Below the pieces are notes generated by a model. The model did no database searches. It was not told the origin of the DNA and was given only the letters and a program-made list of their open reading frames with translations. DNA of 64,000 bases. Source: Streptomyces sp. NBC_01233. Lineage in GTDB: Bacteria > Actinomycetota > Actinomycetes > Streptomycetales > Streptomycetaceae. The DNA is taken from contig NZ_CP108514.1 of NCBI RefSeq assembly GCF_035989305.1, positions 744,001-808,000 of the forward strand, in the 5' to 3' direction. The first letter of the stretch is position 1; each line of letters opens with the position of its first letter. The translations under genes and the position numbers were made by a program. Shown piece after piece: positions 1 to 7,828 of this stretch.

Positions 1-57
1 ACCGCGCGCGAGGCCACCCGCCGCCTGAGGGTCTCCGGCGGGACGGCCACGGCGTGA
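1..57 (+). CDS. 3' end of an upstream gene (partial)
   Basis: An open frame enters from outside the window and ends at TGA 55-57. Its visible C-terminus is arginine/alanine rich and too short to identify. The next gene starts at GTG 54, so the two overlap by four bases (GTGA) and are probably translationally coupled. A PadR-type regulator would be a plausible partner for the downstream membrane protein, but nothing visible proves this. Confidence 0.5.
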   Translation, partial: TAREATRRLRVSGGTATA

Positions 58-947
58 GCCGTCGCCTGCTGCGCCTGTATCCCGCCGGTTTCCGCCGCGC
101 CTTCGGCGACGAGATGGCCGAGGCCTACCGGGAGGCGACCGAGGGCGCGGGCCCGCTCGCCCGTCTGCGGGAGGCCTGCGACATCGTGGCCCACGCGCTG
201 CGGCTTCGCCTGCGGGTGGGTTCCGCGCAGCGCGGCGGGCGCCTCTTCGCGGCCGCGGCGCCCTTCGCGCTGGCCGCGACGGGCGCGCACGCCGCGTTCC
301 GGCTCGCCTCCACCCTCAACAGCGCCTACGTCACCGGGCGCCCCGACTTCGAGGACCCGATCGGGTACGCGATCAACGGCTGCTACCTGCTGACCCTCGT
401 CAGCGCGGTCGTCGCGCTGAGCGGCCGGTTCGCAGCCGGGGCGCGGTGGATGTTCGCCGGAGCGGCCGGAACCGCGGTCTGCCTGCTGGTCGCGGTGCTG
501 CCGGGTGCCCTGGACATGCCGCTGGAGCACGCGGCGTACCTGGCGCCGCCGTTGCTGGTCGCCGCCCTCCCGCTCGTCTGCCCTCCGGACCTGCGACCGC
601 CCCGCCGGATCGGGAGCGCCGCCGGCCTCACGGCCCTGATGACCTGGGCCCCGCTGACCGTGGTGATCCTCGCCCTGCTGGATGCGAGCGGCCTCGGCAT
701 GATCCTGCTCTGGCGGTTCGCCGTGCTCGTGTCCGCCGCGCTGGTCCTGGCGGGGCGCCCGGCCCTGTCGGGGGTGCGTACCGGCGGCCAGTTCGCCCTG
801 GCCGCCGCGCCCCTCCTCGTCACGGGCTACTTCGCCGGGGTGGTGGGCGAGGACACCGCGCTCCTCTGGCTCGCGCTGCTCGCTGTCACGGGCCTGACCG
901 TGCGCCTGTGGCGCCGTAGGAGCCCGGGCATGGCCGGCCGCGCCTGA
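54..947 (+). CDS. multi-pass membrane protein of unknown function
   Basis: A 297-residue protein. The first ~50 residues are soluble and basic (LLRLYPAGFRRAFGDEM), like the short prefix domain at the N-terminus of many actinobacterial permease-like proteins. The rest consists of six to seven hydrophobic segments separated by short loops. There is no ATPase, solute-binding or catalytic motif, so the transported substrate, if any, cannot be named. The GTG start at 54 overlaps the stop of the preceding partial gene by four bases, which supports both the start and operon membership. The gene ends 40 bases before the convergent methyltransferase. Confidence 0.7.
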   Translation: MSRRLLRLYPAGFRRAFGDEMAEAYREATEGAGPLARLREACDIVAHALRLRLRVGSAQRGGRLFAAAAPFALAATGAHAAFRLASTLNSAYVTGRPDFEDPIGYAINGCYLLTLVSAVVALSGRFAAGARWMFAGAAGTAVCLLVAVLPGALDMPLEHAAYLAPPLLVAALPLVCPPDLRPPRRIGSAAGLTALMTWAPLTVVILALLDASGLGMILLWRFAVLVSAALVLAGRPALSGVRTGGQFALAAAPLLVTGYFAGVVGEDTALLWLALLAVTGLTVRLWRRRSPGMAGRA

Positions 948-987
948 GCCGAACCGGGCCGAGCCGGCGGCCCGCAGCCCGCGACCG

Positions 988-1776
988 TCAGGCGTCGCAG
1001 CCGCTCACGCTGACGCGGATCTTGGACTGACCGTGGCCGAGTTCCTCCCAGTCCTCCATGAAGCGTGCCGCCAGCCCGTGCCGGGCGGCGAGGTCGACGA
1101 GGGTCTGGGTCCGGTAGTAGAAGTCCTCGCGCAGCACCTGGTGTTCGGCGCCGGTGGTGCGGTCGAAGGTGAAGTCGAAGTGACCCCCGGGCGCCAGGAC
1201 GCGGCCCACATGGGCGAGGCACTCGTCGATGACGTCGATGGGTGAGTGCGAGAACACGCTGTGGGCGTGGACGACGTCGAAGTGCCCCTCGGGGAGGAAG
1301 TCCAGGGTCAGGTTCTTGGTGATCGTCAGGTGCGGGAGCTTGGCCTGCAGCCCGCGCTCCGTCAGGGTGCCCTTCGCCGCGATGAGGATGTCCGGCGAGA
1401 TGTCGATGCCGTAGTAGTGGCCCTCGTCGAGGTAGTCGATGAAGCGCCAGCCGGCGCGGAGGTTTCCGCAGCCGATGTCCAGCATGCGCGATCCGGGCTT
1501 CAGGCCGTGCCCGAGCAGGTAGTCGAACTGCATCCGCCCCAGTGCGAGCCAGCGTTCGTGGGTCTGACTGCCGACGGCCGCCTCCGGGTTGCGGCGCGTG
1601 TCCGAGGCCATGACGGCCCGGTAGTAGCTCACGTGGTCGGGGTGCTTGAAGGCCAGCCACCGATCACGGGCGGCCCGCTTCAGGTACGGCGCGATGCGGT
1701 TCGGGCGGCTCGCGGCGTAGCGAACCTTGTGGACGAGGGATTCCCGGTTGGCGGTGAGGTTCTTCCTGGTGGCCAT
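988..1776 (-). CDS. class I SAM-dependent methyltransferase
   Basis: A soluble 262-residue protein. The glycine-rich motif I (MLDIGCGNLRAGW) is near residue 100, followed by the acidic ribose-binding strand (YYGIDISPD), then a motif II-like strand (HFDVVHAHSVFSH) and post-motif GRVLAPGGHFDF. This is the Rossmann-fold order of class I methyltransferases. The substrate is unknown; the basic N-terminal ~60 residues precede the fold. The start is the ATG at 1776 because GGAG lies about six bases upstream. An in-frame start at 1890 would add a low-complexity leader with no ribosome site. The family includes sugar and lipid methyltransferases; none of its neighbours clarifies the role. Confidence 0.85.
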   Translation of the reverse strand: MATRKNLTANRESLVHKVRYAASRPNRIAPYLKRAARDRWLAFKHPDHVSYYRAVMASDTRRNPEAAVGSQTHERWLALGRMQFDYLLGHGLKPGSRMLDIGCGNLRAGWRFIDYLDEGHYYGIDISPDILIAAKGTLTERGLQAKLPHLTITKNLTLDFLPEGHFDVVHAHSVFSHSPIDVIDECLAHVGRVLAPGGHFDFTFDRTTGAEHQVLREDFYYRTQTLVDLAARHGLAARFMEDWEELGHGQSKIRVSVSGCDA

Positions 1777-1917
1777 GAGCACTCCGTCTCCGTCGCAAGG
1801 CGAACTCCCGGCGGCGGGCAGGAGCAGCCCGCCGCCGGAAGGATCTTCAGGTTCAGACCCCCACCATACGTCGGTCACCGGCATATACAAACCACTTGAC
1901 TGACCTGCGTGGCGCGG

Positions 1918-2337
1918 TCAGGGCGACAGGATCGCCGAGGCCGTGGTCCGCCACCCGGCGACCGTCCTGGCCGCGAGGTACAGCACGCGTACGCGCTGGA
2001 ACTCGCGTCCGCCGGTGTCGTTGCGCGCCCAGGTCACCTCGACGAGGGCCGACCGCTCGTTCAGTGCGCGGACCTGGTGGTCGAGCGCCGTACTGCCTCC
2101 GTAGCCGGCGTCCCGCAGAGCCTGCAGCTCGTTGGCGAGTCCGGCCGTGAGCGCGTCCGTGGAGGTGAGCACCATGTGGGCGGCGTCGGTGGTCATGGTG
2201 ATCGGTACGGCGAAGTAGTCGAGCAGGGGCGCCGGGTCGGTGCGGCCGGCGGCGGCCAGGCCGATGAAGGTGCTCACGTACTGGTCGAACCAGCTTCTGA
2301 CGTCCGCTTCGACTGCGGAGAGATCCCTGTGCGGCAT
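1918..2337 (-). CDS. NTF2/SnoaL-like protein
   Basis: A 139-residue protein predicted to form an alpha+beta cone: an N-terminal helix (VRSWFDQYVSTFIG), the segment LLDYFAVPITMTT, and strands with alternating hydrophobics ending in GWRTTASAIL. This pattern is typical of the NTF2-like/SnoaL superfamily, which includes small-molecule isomerases and many proteins of unknown role. The chosen ATG at 2337 has GGAAG seven bases upstream; the longer frame to 2451 is arginine-rich and lacks a ribosome site. The gene is monocistronic, with no neighbour in the same orientation within 300 bases. Confidence 0.65.
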   Translation of the reverse strand: MPHRDLSAVEADVRSWFDQYVSTFIGLAAAGRTDPAPLLDYFAVPITMTTDAAHMVLTSTDALTAGLANELQALRDAGYGGSTALDHQVRALNERSALVEVTWARNDTGGREFQRVRVLYLAARTVAGWRTTASAILSP

Positions 2338-2638
2338 GAGCTTCCTTGCTCTCGTGCAGGACCGGGTACGGGGCGGCCGGCCGGCTGTCGACCCGTCACC
2401 GCGCCCACGGGCCGGGCCGTCGGGCCCGCGCCTGCGGGACTCCGAAAGCATGGGATTTATTATGATATCGACCAGATTGCCACCCGGTGCCCTGCCGGCC
2501 TACGCAACGCGCCCACCGACCGGCCCGCGCCCGCCACCCACCCGCCCAGGGGCATGACTCGCCGTCAGTTGCCGGTCTGGCACCATGACGAGATGTTCCT
2601 CGACCGCCTGGCCCGGCCGTAGGGCCGAGCCGTGTGCG

Positions 2639-3478
2639 TCATGCCGTCGGGGCCGGCTGCCCGTCGAGCAGCCGGGTGCGGAACAGATCGAGGACGGTGT
2701 CGAGCGCCTGCCGCGTGGGCTGTCCGGGCTCGTCGACGAGATGTTCCGTCAGGACGGAGTGCGGCGGGAGGGCGCTCGCCGTGCTCGCCGCGCTGTCTTC
2801 GAGCTCGACGGCGAGGAAAGCGTCACCGAGCTCGCGCCGCAGGTACGCGAACCGGTCGCCGGGGACCAGCCGATCGCCCCGGAACCGCAGACCCAGCACC
2901 TGGAGCCCGTCGCGCTCGCAGCGTCCGCGGACGACCGCGAGCTCCTCGGGGCTGATGTCGATGGCGCCGGCACGGCTCGAGGTACACGCCAGCGGGAGCG
3001 ACGGCTGGGACAGCACCGGTGCGACGAGTCGTTCGTCGGTGGCCATGGCCAGGGCGAACCCGCCGGTCAGGCACATGCCGACGGCGCCGACCCCCGGGCC
3101 GCCGCAGCGCTCGTGCTCGGCGGCGGCCAGGGCGCGCAGCCACCGTACGACGCGCGAACTGCGCCCCGTGGCCAGCAGGGTGAACTCACGGCTCACGCAC
3201 ACCTGCCACAGGGACGACGCCATGGCACGGCCGGTACTCGCCCATCCGACGGCACCGGGATTCGCCTCGCGGCCGGGCGCTCCGAAGAGCACGGGGAGTA
3301 CGGCGGTGCAGCCGATCGCCGCCACGTGTTCGGCGAACTCGATGACCTTGGGGGTGATGCCCGGGATCTCCGCCATGATGATCACAGCAGGGCCCGTGCC
3401 CTTGCACAGCACAGAGCGGGTGGCGCCGTCATGGGTGAACGTGGTCTGCGTGAAGCCGTTCAGGTCGTGGTCCGGCAC
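2639..3478 (-). CDS. dienelactone hydrolase family protein
   Basis: A 279-residue alpha/beta hydrolase. The nucleophile elbow reads GMCLTGGFALAMA, with Cys in place of Ser as in true dienelactone hydrolases. An oxyanion-region strand (AVIIMAEIPGI) lies near the N-terminus. The family hydrolyses cyclic lactones from aromatic degradation, though many actinobacterial members have unknown substrates. The GTG start at 3478 is supported by AAGGAG seven bases upstream; an ATG at 3540 lies inside the promoter/operator. A TACC-N4-GGTA palindrome sits 43 bases upstream, which suggests repression by a TetR-like regulator encoded elsewhere. Confidence 0.82.
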   Translation of the reverse strand: MPDHDLNGFTQTTFTHDGATRSVLCKGTGPAVIIMAEIPGITPKVIEFAEHVAAIGCTAVLPVLFGAPGREANPGAVGWASTGRAMASSLWQVCVSREFTLLATGRSSRVVRWLRALAAAEHERCGGPGVGAVGMCLTGGFALAMATDERLVAPVLSQPSLPLACTSSRAGAIDISPEELAVVRGRCERDGLQVLGLRFRGDRLVPGDRFAYLRRELGDAFLAVELEDSAASTASALPPHSVLTEHLVDEPGQPTRQALDTVLDLFRTRLLDGQPAPTA

Positions 3479-4002
3479 GCGCCTGCTCCTTCGGTCGACT
3501 CTCCTGGGACAACATGAAGTTACCGATAGGTAGACCATGGTCGTCAACCGATGGGGATGGCGGTCGCGGAGCGCCGGGTGCGCCGCCGCTTCCTCTCGCG
3601 GGGCACCTACGGCTGAATCAGGTCGATCAGCCCATGATCCCTTCTGTCCGTGCCCGCTCGCTCGACGGCGGATGTTGATCGACACTCGCGGCCCAGGACG
3701 GCCAGGAGCGTTCAAACCATCTGTGCGGGTGAAGCCGATGCACGGCAACCAAGGGGGGAGATGTCCTGATATGCACTGTGGGGCGAACCGGTGGGACTAG
3801 AACTGTGCGCATGCCCCCCACGGCGCAGATCGACCGTCCGAGTCGATGCCTGATCCTTCCGTGTCCAAGGTGACGCCGTTCTGGCACGCCCTGAGCGCGG
3901 TCCTGCACACCGAAGGGGCCGGGACGTGCCGGGGACGTGCCCCGGCAGACAGCACGTGCCGCCCGGCGCATGCCCGGTCGGCGATTTCGAGAGGACGGCT
4001 TC
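3479..4002. other. intergenic region between divergent genes
   Basis: This 524-bp gap separates the leftward hydrolase gene from the rightward S15-like hydrolase gene. The left 70 bases hold the promoter/operator described separately. Positions 3600-3950 show mixed codon bias in all frames and no ribosome site with a convincing frame. I see no gene there. Confidence 0.5.
3521..3548 (-). promoter_or_regulatory. palindromic operator and -35-like box of the dienelactone hydrolase gene
   Basis: Positions 3521-3532 read TACCGATAGGTA, an inverted repeat TACC-N4-GGTA. On the complementary strand TTGACG (3543-3548) resembles a -35 element, so the palindrome falls in the spacer/-10 region of the gene starting at 3478. 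That placement suits a dimeric TetR-type repressor. No regulator gene is adjacent, so the controlling protein is unknown. Confidence 0.45.
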
Positions 4003-5823
4003 GTGAGCCACCCGCAGGACGACAACACGATCAGCGCGGTCACGCCGGCACAGTTGAGCCGGATCGCCGAGCAGGGCATCTACAGCTCGGCCACTGCCAT
4101 CGACCCGGCCGCCGTCAACGTCGCCGAGGCGCTGGTCGCCACGCTGAACGGCTCGGCAGAGAAGGCGGTGCTCACCCCTGACCTCCAGAAGCTGACGGAG
4201 CAGGTGCGGCAGAGGGCGACCATCGGCTTCCCCCGCATCACCGCCGACGACGGGGTGAAGCTCTCGGCGCACACGATCAAGCTCAACACCTCGGAGCCCC
4301 GACCCGTGGTGATCGTGCCGGCCGGCTGGACTCCCTTCGGCTGGGTCTTGTTCGAGTACACGTATCTTCAGCTGGCGCTGCGCGGCTACCACGTGCTGGC
4401 CTACACCCCTCGCGGCATCGGTCTCACGGTGCCCGTCGCCGGCGGTGGGTACGTCGACGCCCCGTTCACCTCCGGGGGCACGATCGACGTGGCAGGTCTC
4501 AAGGACCGGTGCGACGGCTCCACCGTCATCGACTACGCCCAGGAGCACTTCAACCCGAGCAAGATCGCGTTCCTCGGCGAGTCCTACGGGTCGGGCATCA
4601 GCCAGCTGGTCGCGGCGAACGACCCGGCGGACCGCGTGGACGCGGTCGTGGCCCTGAGCACGTGGGGCGACCTGGCCGACAGCCTCTACCACAACGAGAC
4701 CCGGCATCTGGCGGCGGTGCAGGCCCTGATCGCCTTCACCGGCGGCCCGGTCGAGCGGAAGTTCGACGAGGCCACCCGGCAGCTTCTGGAGGACTTCCAG
4801 GCCGGCCGGAACCTCGATGCCGTGGTGGCGTGGGGCAAGGAGCGGTCGCCCTCGTCGTACGTCAGCCGGACCAACGCCCGCGACATTCCCACGTTCTTCT
4901 CGAACACCTGGCACGAGACGCTGTTCCCGGTCAACCAGGCCATCGCGCACTTCGACCGGCTGACCGTGCCCAAGCGGCTCAACCTCTGGATCGGCGACCA
5001 CGCCGCACCCGAGGGCGCCGGCCTCACCATCCCCTTCAGCGGGCCGAACGTGCCCGTCGAGGAAGCGCTCGCCTGGCTCGACCACCACGTGCTCGGGGCC
5101 GACAACGGCGTTGCCCAATGGCCTGCGGTCAACAGCCAGATCATGTTCACGTACCAGACCCGGACCGACCCGGAGACCGGGCAGAACGTCATCACCGAAC
5201 CGGCCGTCCGCGAGACCAGGCCGTCCTGGGCGGACGTCACCACCTCCACCGAACGCTGGCACCTCACCGCCTCCTCGGCGGACCGGCGTGACGGCGGCCT
5301 CGCCACCACACCGGAAACGGGCTGGAAGCGCGAGTTCACCGCCGGAGAGCTCACCGAAGCCACCGCGGTGGACGCCGTCATCACGACGGGCCAGGCGGAG
5401 TGGAAGGGCAACCCGAAGACCTACCCCACCGACACGTTCGACCGCCAGCAGCTCGCCGTGTGGACCAGCGGCCCGCTCCAGGCGGCCCGCCGCATCCGCG
5501 GCGTCCCCGAGCTCACGCTGACCGTCCGAAGCTCCGCCGCCGCCACGACCCTGGTGGCCTACCTGTTCGACGTCAGCCCTGACGGCACGGCCCGCATCAT
5601 CACGCACGAACCCCTCACCCTGGCGGAGTTGTCCACGGGCGAGGACCGCAGCGCCACCTGGCAGCTCCAGGCCGCCGGCTACGACCTCGCCCCGAACCAC
5701 CGGCTCATGCTGGTCGTGAACAGCAAGGACAAGCTCTACTCCGACGCGCACACCGGCAGCAGCATCACCACGATCACTTCCACCGACGACACCGCCGCTC
5801 ACCTGGTACTGCCCCTCGGCTGA
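4003..5823 (+). CDS. CocE/NonD family (X-Pro dipeptidyl-peptidase-like, S15) hydrolase
   Basis: A 606-residue protein with an N-terminal alpha/beta-hydrolase domain and a C-terminal jelly-roll. The nucleophile elbow is GESYGSG (near residue 190), preceded by the typical oxyanion strand VVIVPAGWTPFGW. The last ~200 residues (ELTLTVRSSAAATTLVAYLF onward) match the galactose-binding-like X-Pro_C domain of S15 peptidases and cocaine-esterase-like enzymes. There is no signal peptide, so it is probably cytoplasmic. The GTG at 4003 was preferred because AGAGG lies eight to nine bases upstream; the ATG at 3937 lacks one. Substrate could be a peptide, ester or beta-lactam-type amide. Confidence 0.82.
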   Translation: MSHPQDDNTISAVTPAQLSRIAEQGIYSSATAIDPAAVNVAEALVATLNGSAEKAVLTPDLQKLTEQVRQRATIGFPRITADDGVKLSAHTIKLNTSEPRPVVIVPAGWTPFGWVLFEYTYLQLALRGYHVLAYTPRGIGLTVPVAGGGYVDAPFTSGGTIDVAGLKDRCDGSTVIDYAQEHFNPSKIAFLGESYGSGISQLVAANDPADRVDAVVALSTWGDLADSLYHNETRHLAAVQALIAFTGGPVERKFDEATRQLLEDFQAGRNLDAVVAWGKERSPSSYVSRTNARDIPTFFSNTWHETLFPVNQAIAHFDRLTVPKRLNLWIGDHAAPEGAGLTIPFSGPNVPVEEALAWLDHHVLGADNGVAQWPAVNSQIMFTYQTRTDPETGQNVITEPAVRETRPSWADVTTSTERWHLTASSADRRDGGLATTPETGWKREFTAGELTEATAVDAVITTGQAEWKGNPKTYPTDTFDRQQLAVWTSGPLQAARRIRGVPELTLTVRSSAAATTLVAYLFDVSPDGTARIITHEPLTLAELSTGEDRSATWQLQAAGYDLAPNHRLMLVVNSKDKLYSDAHTGSSITTITSTDDTAAHLVLPLG

Positions 5824-5882
5824 CCCGGCACAGACCGGCACCGCACCTCGCGCCCCCGGTTCGACGGCCGGCGAGCGGCCCC

Positions 5883-6431
5883 ATGGCCTCTCGCCGGCCG
5901 TCCGCCGGGGCGCCGGGGCGCCGGGGCGCTGAACGGCACGTCCGCAGGAGCGGAGTCGCCGGCACCGTCGAGATCCCCGTCCGCTACCACCACGCGGTGA
6001 TCCCGCACATCATGGTCGACGACGCCGCCGCGGCGATCGACTTCTACCAGCGCGCCTTCGGCGCCCGCGAGGACTTCAGGATCGACGCTCCGGGCGGCGG
6101 CGTCCTGCACGCCGAGATCACCATAGGGTGGTCGGTCCTGATGCTCGGCGACGCGAGCGTGGAGGAGGCGGAGGCCGGCTCCTTCGCCGCGCCGGCCGCG
6201 CTCGGCGGTGGCACCTCCGTCACCCTGCACCTCTTCGTGTCGGACGTCGACAGCCTGGCGGAGCGTGCGGAGGCAGCCGGCGCGGAGATCCTCCAGCCGC
6301 CGACGAACATGTTCCACGGCGACCGCACCGTCATCCTCAAGGACCCATCCGGTCACATATGGGTCTTCCTCACCCACATCGAAGACGTCTCGGACGAGGA
6401 ACTCCGCCGTCGCCTGGCGGCGGCCGAGTGA
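5883..6431 (+). CDS. VOC (glyoxalase/PhnB-like) family protein
   Basis: The recognisable VOC fold starts at HIMVDDAAAAIDFYQRAFGA and includes the FRIDAPGGGVLHAEI strand and the C-terminal MFHGDRTVILKDPSGHIWVF. This matches PhnB-like single-domain members, which lack a fixed reaction and often bind metals or small hydrophobic ligands. The family is normally ~135-150 residues; here the first ~33 residues (arginine/proline rich) are probably not translated. No good ribosome site precedes the ATG at 5883, so the 5' end is uncertain. Confidence 0.75.
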   Translation: MASRRPSAGAPGRRGAERHVRRSGVAGTVEIPVRYHHAVIPHIMVDDAAAAIDFYQRAFGAREDFRIDAPGGGVLHAEITIGWSVLMLGDASVEEAEAGSFAAPAALGGGTSVTLHLFVSDVDSLAERAEAAGAEILQPPTNMFHGDRTVILKDPSGHIWVFLTHIEDVSDEELRRRLAAAE

Positions 6432-6456
6432 CCGGCGCTTCATCCACCGCACCGGG

Positions 6457-7071
6457 TCAGGCGAGCGTGCGTGTCCACAGGGTGAGGTCGCTGCTCGTCG
6501 CGACGGCGAGGGTCCGACCCGACGGGGAGAACCCGACCGCCCGCAGCTCCGAGTAGTTCGAGTGGAAGACGTGCCACCACCTCTCGCCGTGCGGGCCGGA
6601 GTGCGGGGCCCCGCCGTCGACGGAGAGCAGTACGCGGTCATGCGGCCAGGCGGGGCTCACGACCTCCAGCGTCCAGCCGTCGGCAGTGGTGGTGTGCAGG
6701 CCGCCGCCGAATAGCCCGGCGATGCGTACCCGGCTTCCGGCGACCGGACCCAGGCCCGGGCAGGAGAGGTCGGGTACCGCGTCCGGCGTGCTGTCGTCGG
6801 GGTCGGGGTCCCGATCGCGCGCGATCTTCTCCCCGGTGACCGAATCGAAGAGGCCGTGGCCGTCGTTCGACACGACCATCACCAGGTCGTGTCCGCTGTC
6901 GGGATGGACCGCGAAGCCGATGCCGAGCAGCCCGCCCACCGGGACGAGGGGCTCGAAGACCGACCGCCAGGGGACGGGGGCCGGGACCACGGGGACGGCG
7001 AGCATCCGGTCCCGCAGCTCCTGCTGGTACGGGGACAGCCCTGCTGGCACGTTACTGCTCGTTTTCGTCAC
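6457..7071 (-). CDS. WD40-repeat-like hypothetical protein
   Basis: A 204-residue protein from the GTG at 7071. Its C-terminus (LRAVGFSPSGRTLAVATS followed by DLTLWTR) has the shape of a single WD40/beta-propeller blade. Upstream strands (GLLGIGFAVHPDSGHDLVMV and DRVLLSVDGG) look like further blades without clear W-D dipeptides. No signal peptide or catalytic motif is visible. The start is uncertain: AGGAG lies some 20 bases upstream of the GTG, and the frame stays open to 7368 with a low-complexity leader. Short propeller-like proteins of this type are common and uncharacterised in Streptomyces. Confidence 0.6.
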   Translation of the reverse strand: MTKTSSNVPAGLSPYQQELRDRMLAVPVVPAPVPWRSVFEPLVPVGGLLGIGFAVHPDSGHDLVMVVSNDGHGLFDSVTGEKIARDRDPDPDDSTPDAVPDLSCPGLGPVAGSRVRIAGLFGGGLHTTTADGWTLEVVSPAWPHDRVLLSVDGGAPHSGPHGERWWHVFHSNYSELRAVGFSPSGRTLAVATSSDLTLWTRTLA

Positions 7072-7593
7072 GGGACCATGATGCGGCTCGCTCCTGGTCC
7101 GTCCGAAAGGGAGGGGCTGCATCCGACAGGCACTCCCTGGAGAGCGGTGGAGGGCGGTGGAGGGGGCGGGGGTCGCGCCAACGGCCCCCGCCTGCGCGTG
7201 TTCCGGACCGTGGCGCCCGCGCGAGCGGTGGCGAATCTTCAGGGATCCGCCGCAGGAGCAGTATGCGCCGCGCAGTGGTTGTTCAGGGCGGCTGGTTCTT
7301 CGTGAACGACCCCGGCCGCACGGGGTGGCCGTGAGCTGGGGGGATAGGTGGGCGCGGGAATTGTTCACGTCCGTGGGGCCAGGCCCGGGAAAAGTTCAGC
7401 AGGGCGGGCATCCCCGAAATGGCGGGCATGTCCGCTTATCAACAAGTGGTGTCGCCTGCAGCCGCGCTCGGGCATGGTTGAGGAGCGCCCTCGGCCTCCT
7501 GGGCCGGGAGCGGACAGTCCGTAGCGCCAACTGCGGGCCCGCGCAGGCGCGATGCACTCCCTCCGGACCGTTGCTTTCGAAGGAGTTGTCCTC
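7072..7593. other. intergenic region, no gene seen
   Basis: This gap of about 520 bp separates divergent genes. It contains a G-rich stretch at 7140-7190 (GGTGGAGGGCGGTGGAGGG) and a direct repeat GGCGGGCAT around 7411 and 7422, but no frame with both a ribosome site and coding bias. It must carry the promoter of the gene at 7594. Confidence 0.45.
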
Positions 7594-7824
7594 GTGGTCA
7601 TTTCACCGGCTTCCTTTCCGCGCCTCTGCGGGCTCCCCTCCGTATTCAGTGTGAAGATCGTCGTGGTTGTGGTGGTGGCCGTGGTGACGGCCGTCATGGG
7701 CGGGCTCGGGTACTCCCCCGGCACGGCGCTCGGCGTGATCGTCATGGTGACGACCACCGCTCTGGAACTGGGTCGCCGGATCACCGCCGACGGCGGCGTC
7801 CAGCCCGACCGGATCGGCCGGTAG
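7594..7824 (+). CDS. small single- or double-span membrane protein
   Basis: A 76-residue protein whose centre is strongly hydrophobic (KIVVVVVVAVVTAVMGGLGY, then a second apolar stretch ALGVIVMVTTTALEL), giving one or two membrane spans and a short polar tail. The GTG at 7594 is chosen because AAGGAG lies eight bases upstream. Only four bases separate its stop from the GTG of the next gene, so the two are almost certainly co-transcribed and possibly coupled. I do not recognise the family. Its tight linkage to a multi-span P-loop protein suggests a membrane partner or effector. Confidence 0.65.
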   Translation: MVISPASFPRLCGLPSVFSVKIVVVVVVAVVTAVMGGLGYSPGTALGVIVMVTTTALELGRRITADGGVQPDRIGR

Positions 7825-7828
7825 CGCC

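Noticed and set aside
3712..5841. 709-codon open frame on the minus strand opposite the S15-like hydrolase
   Set aside because: Low-complexity Gly/Arg/Val translation with no domain; it mirrors the high-G/C third positions of the real gene on the other strand.
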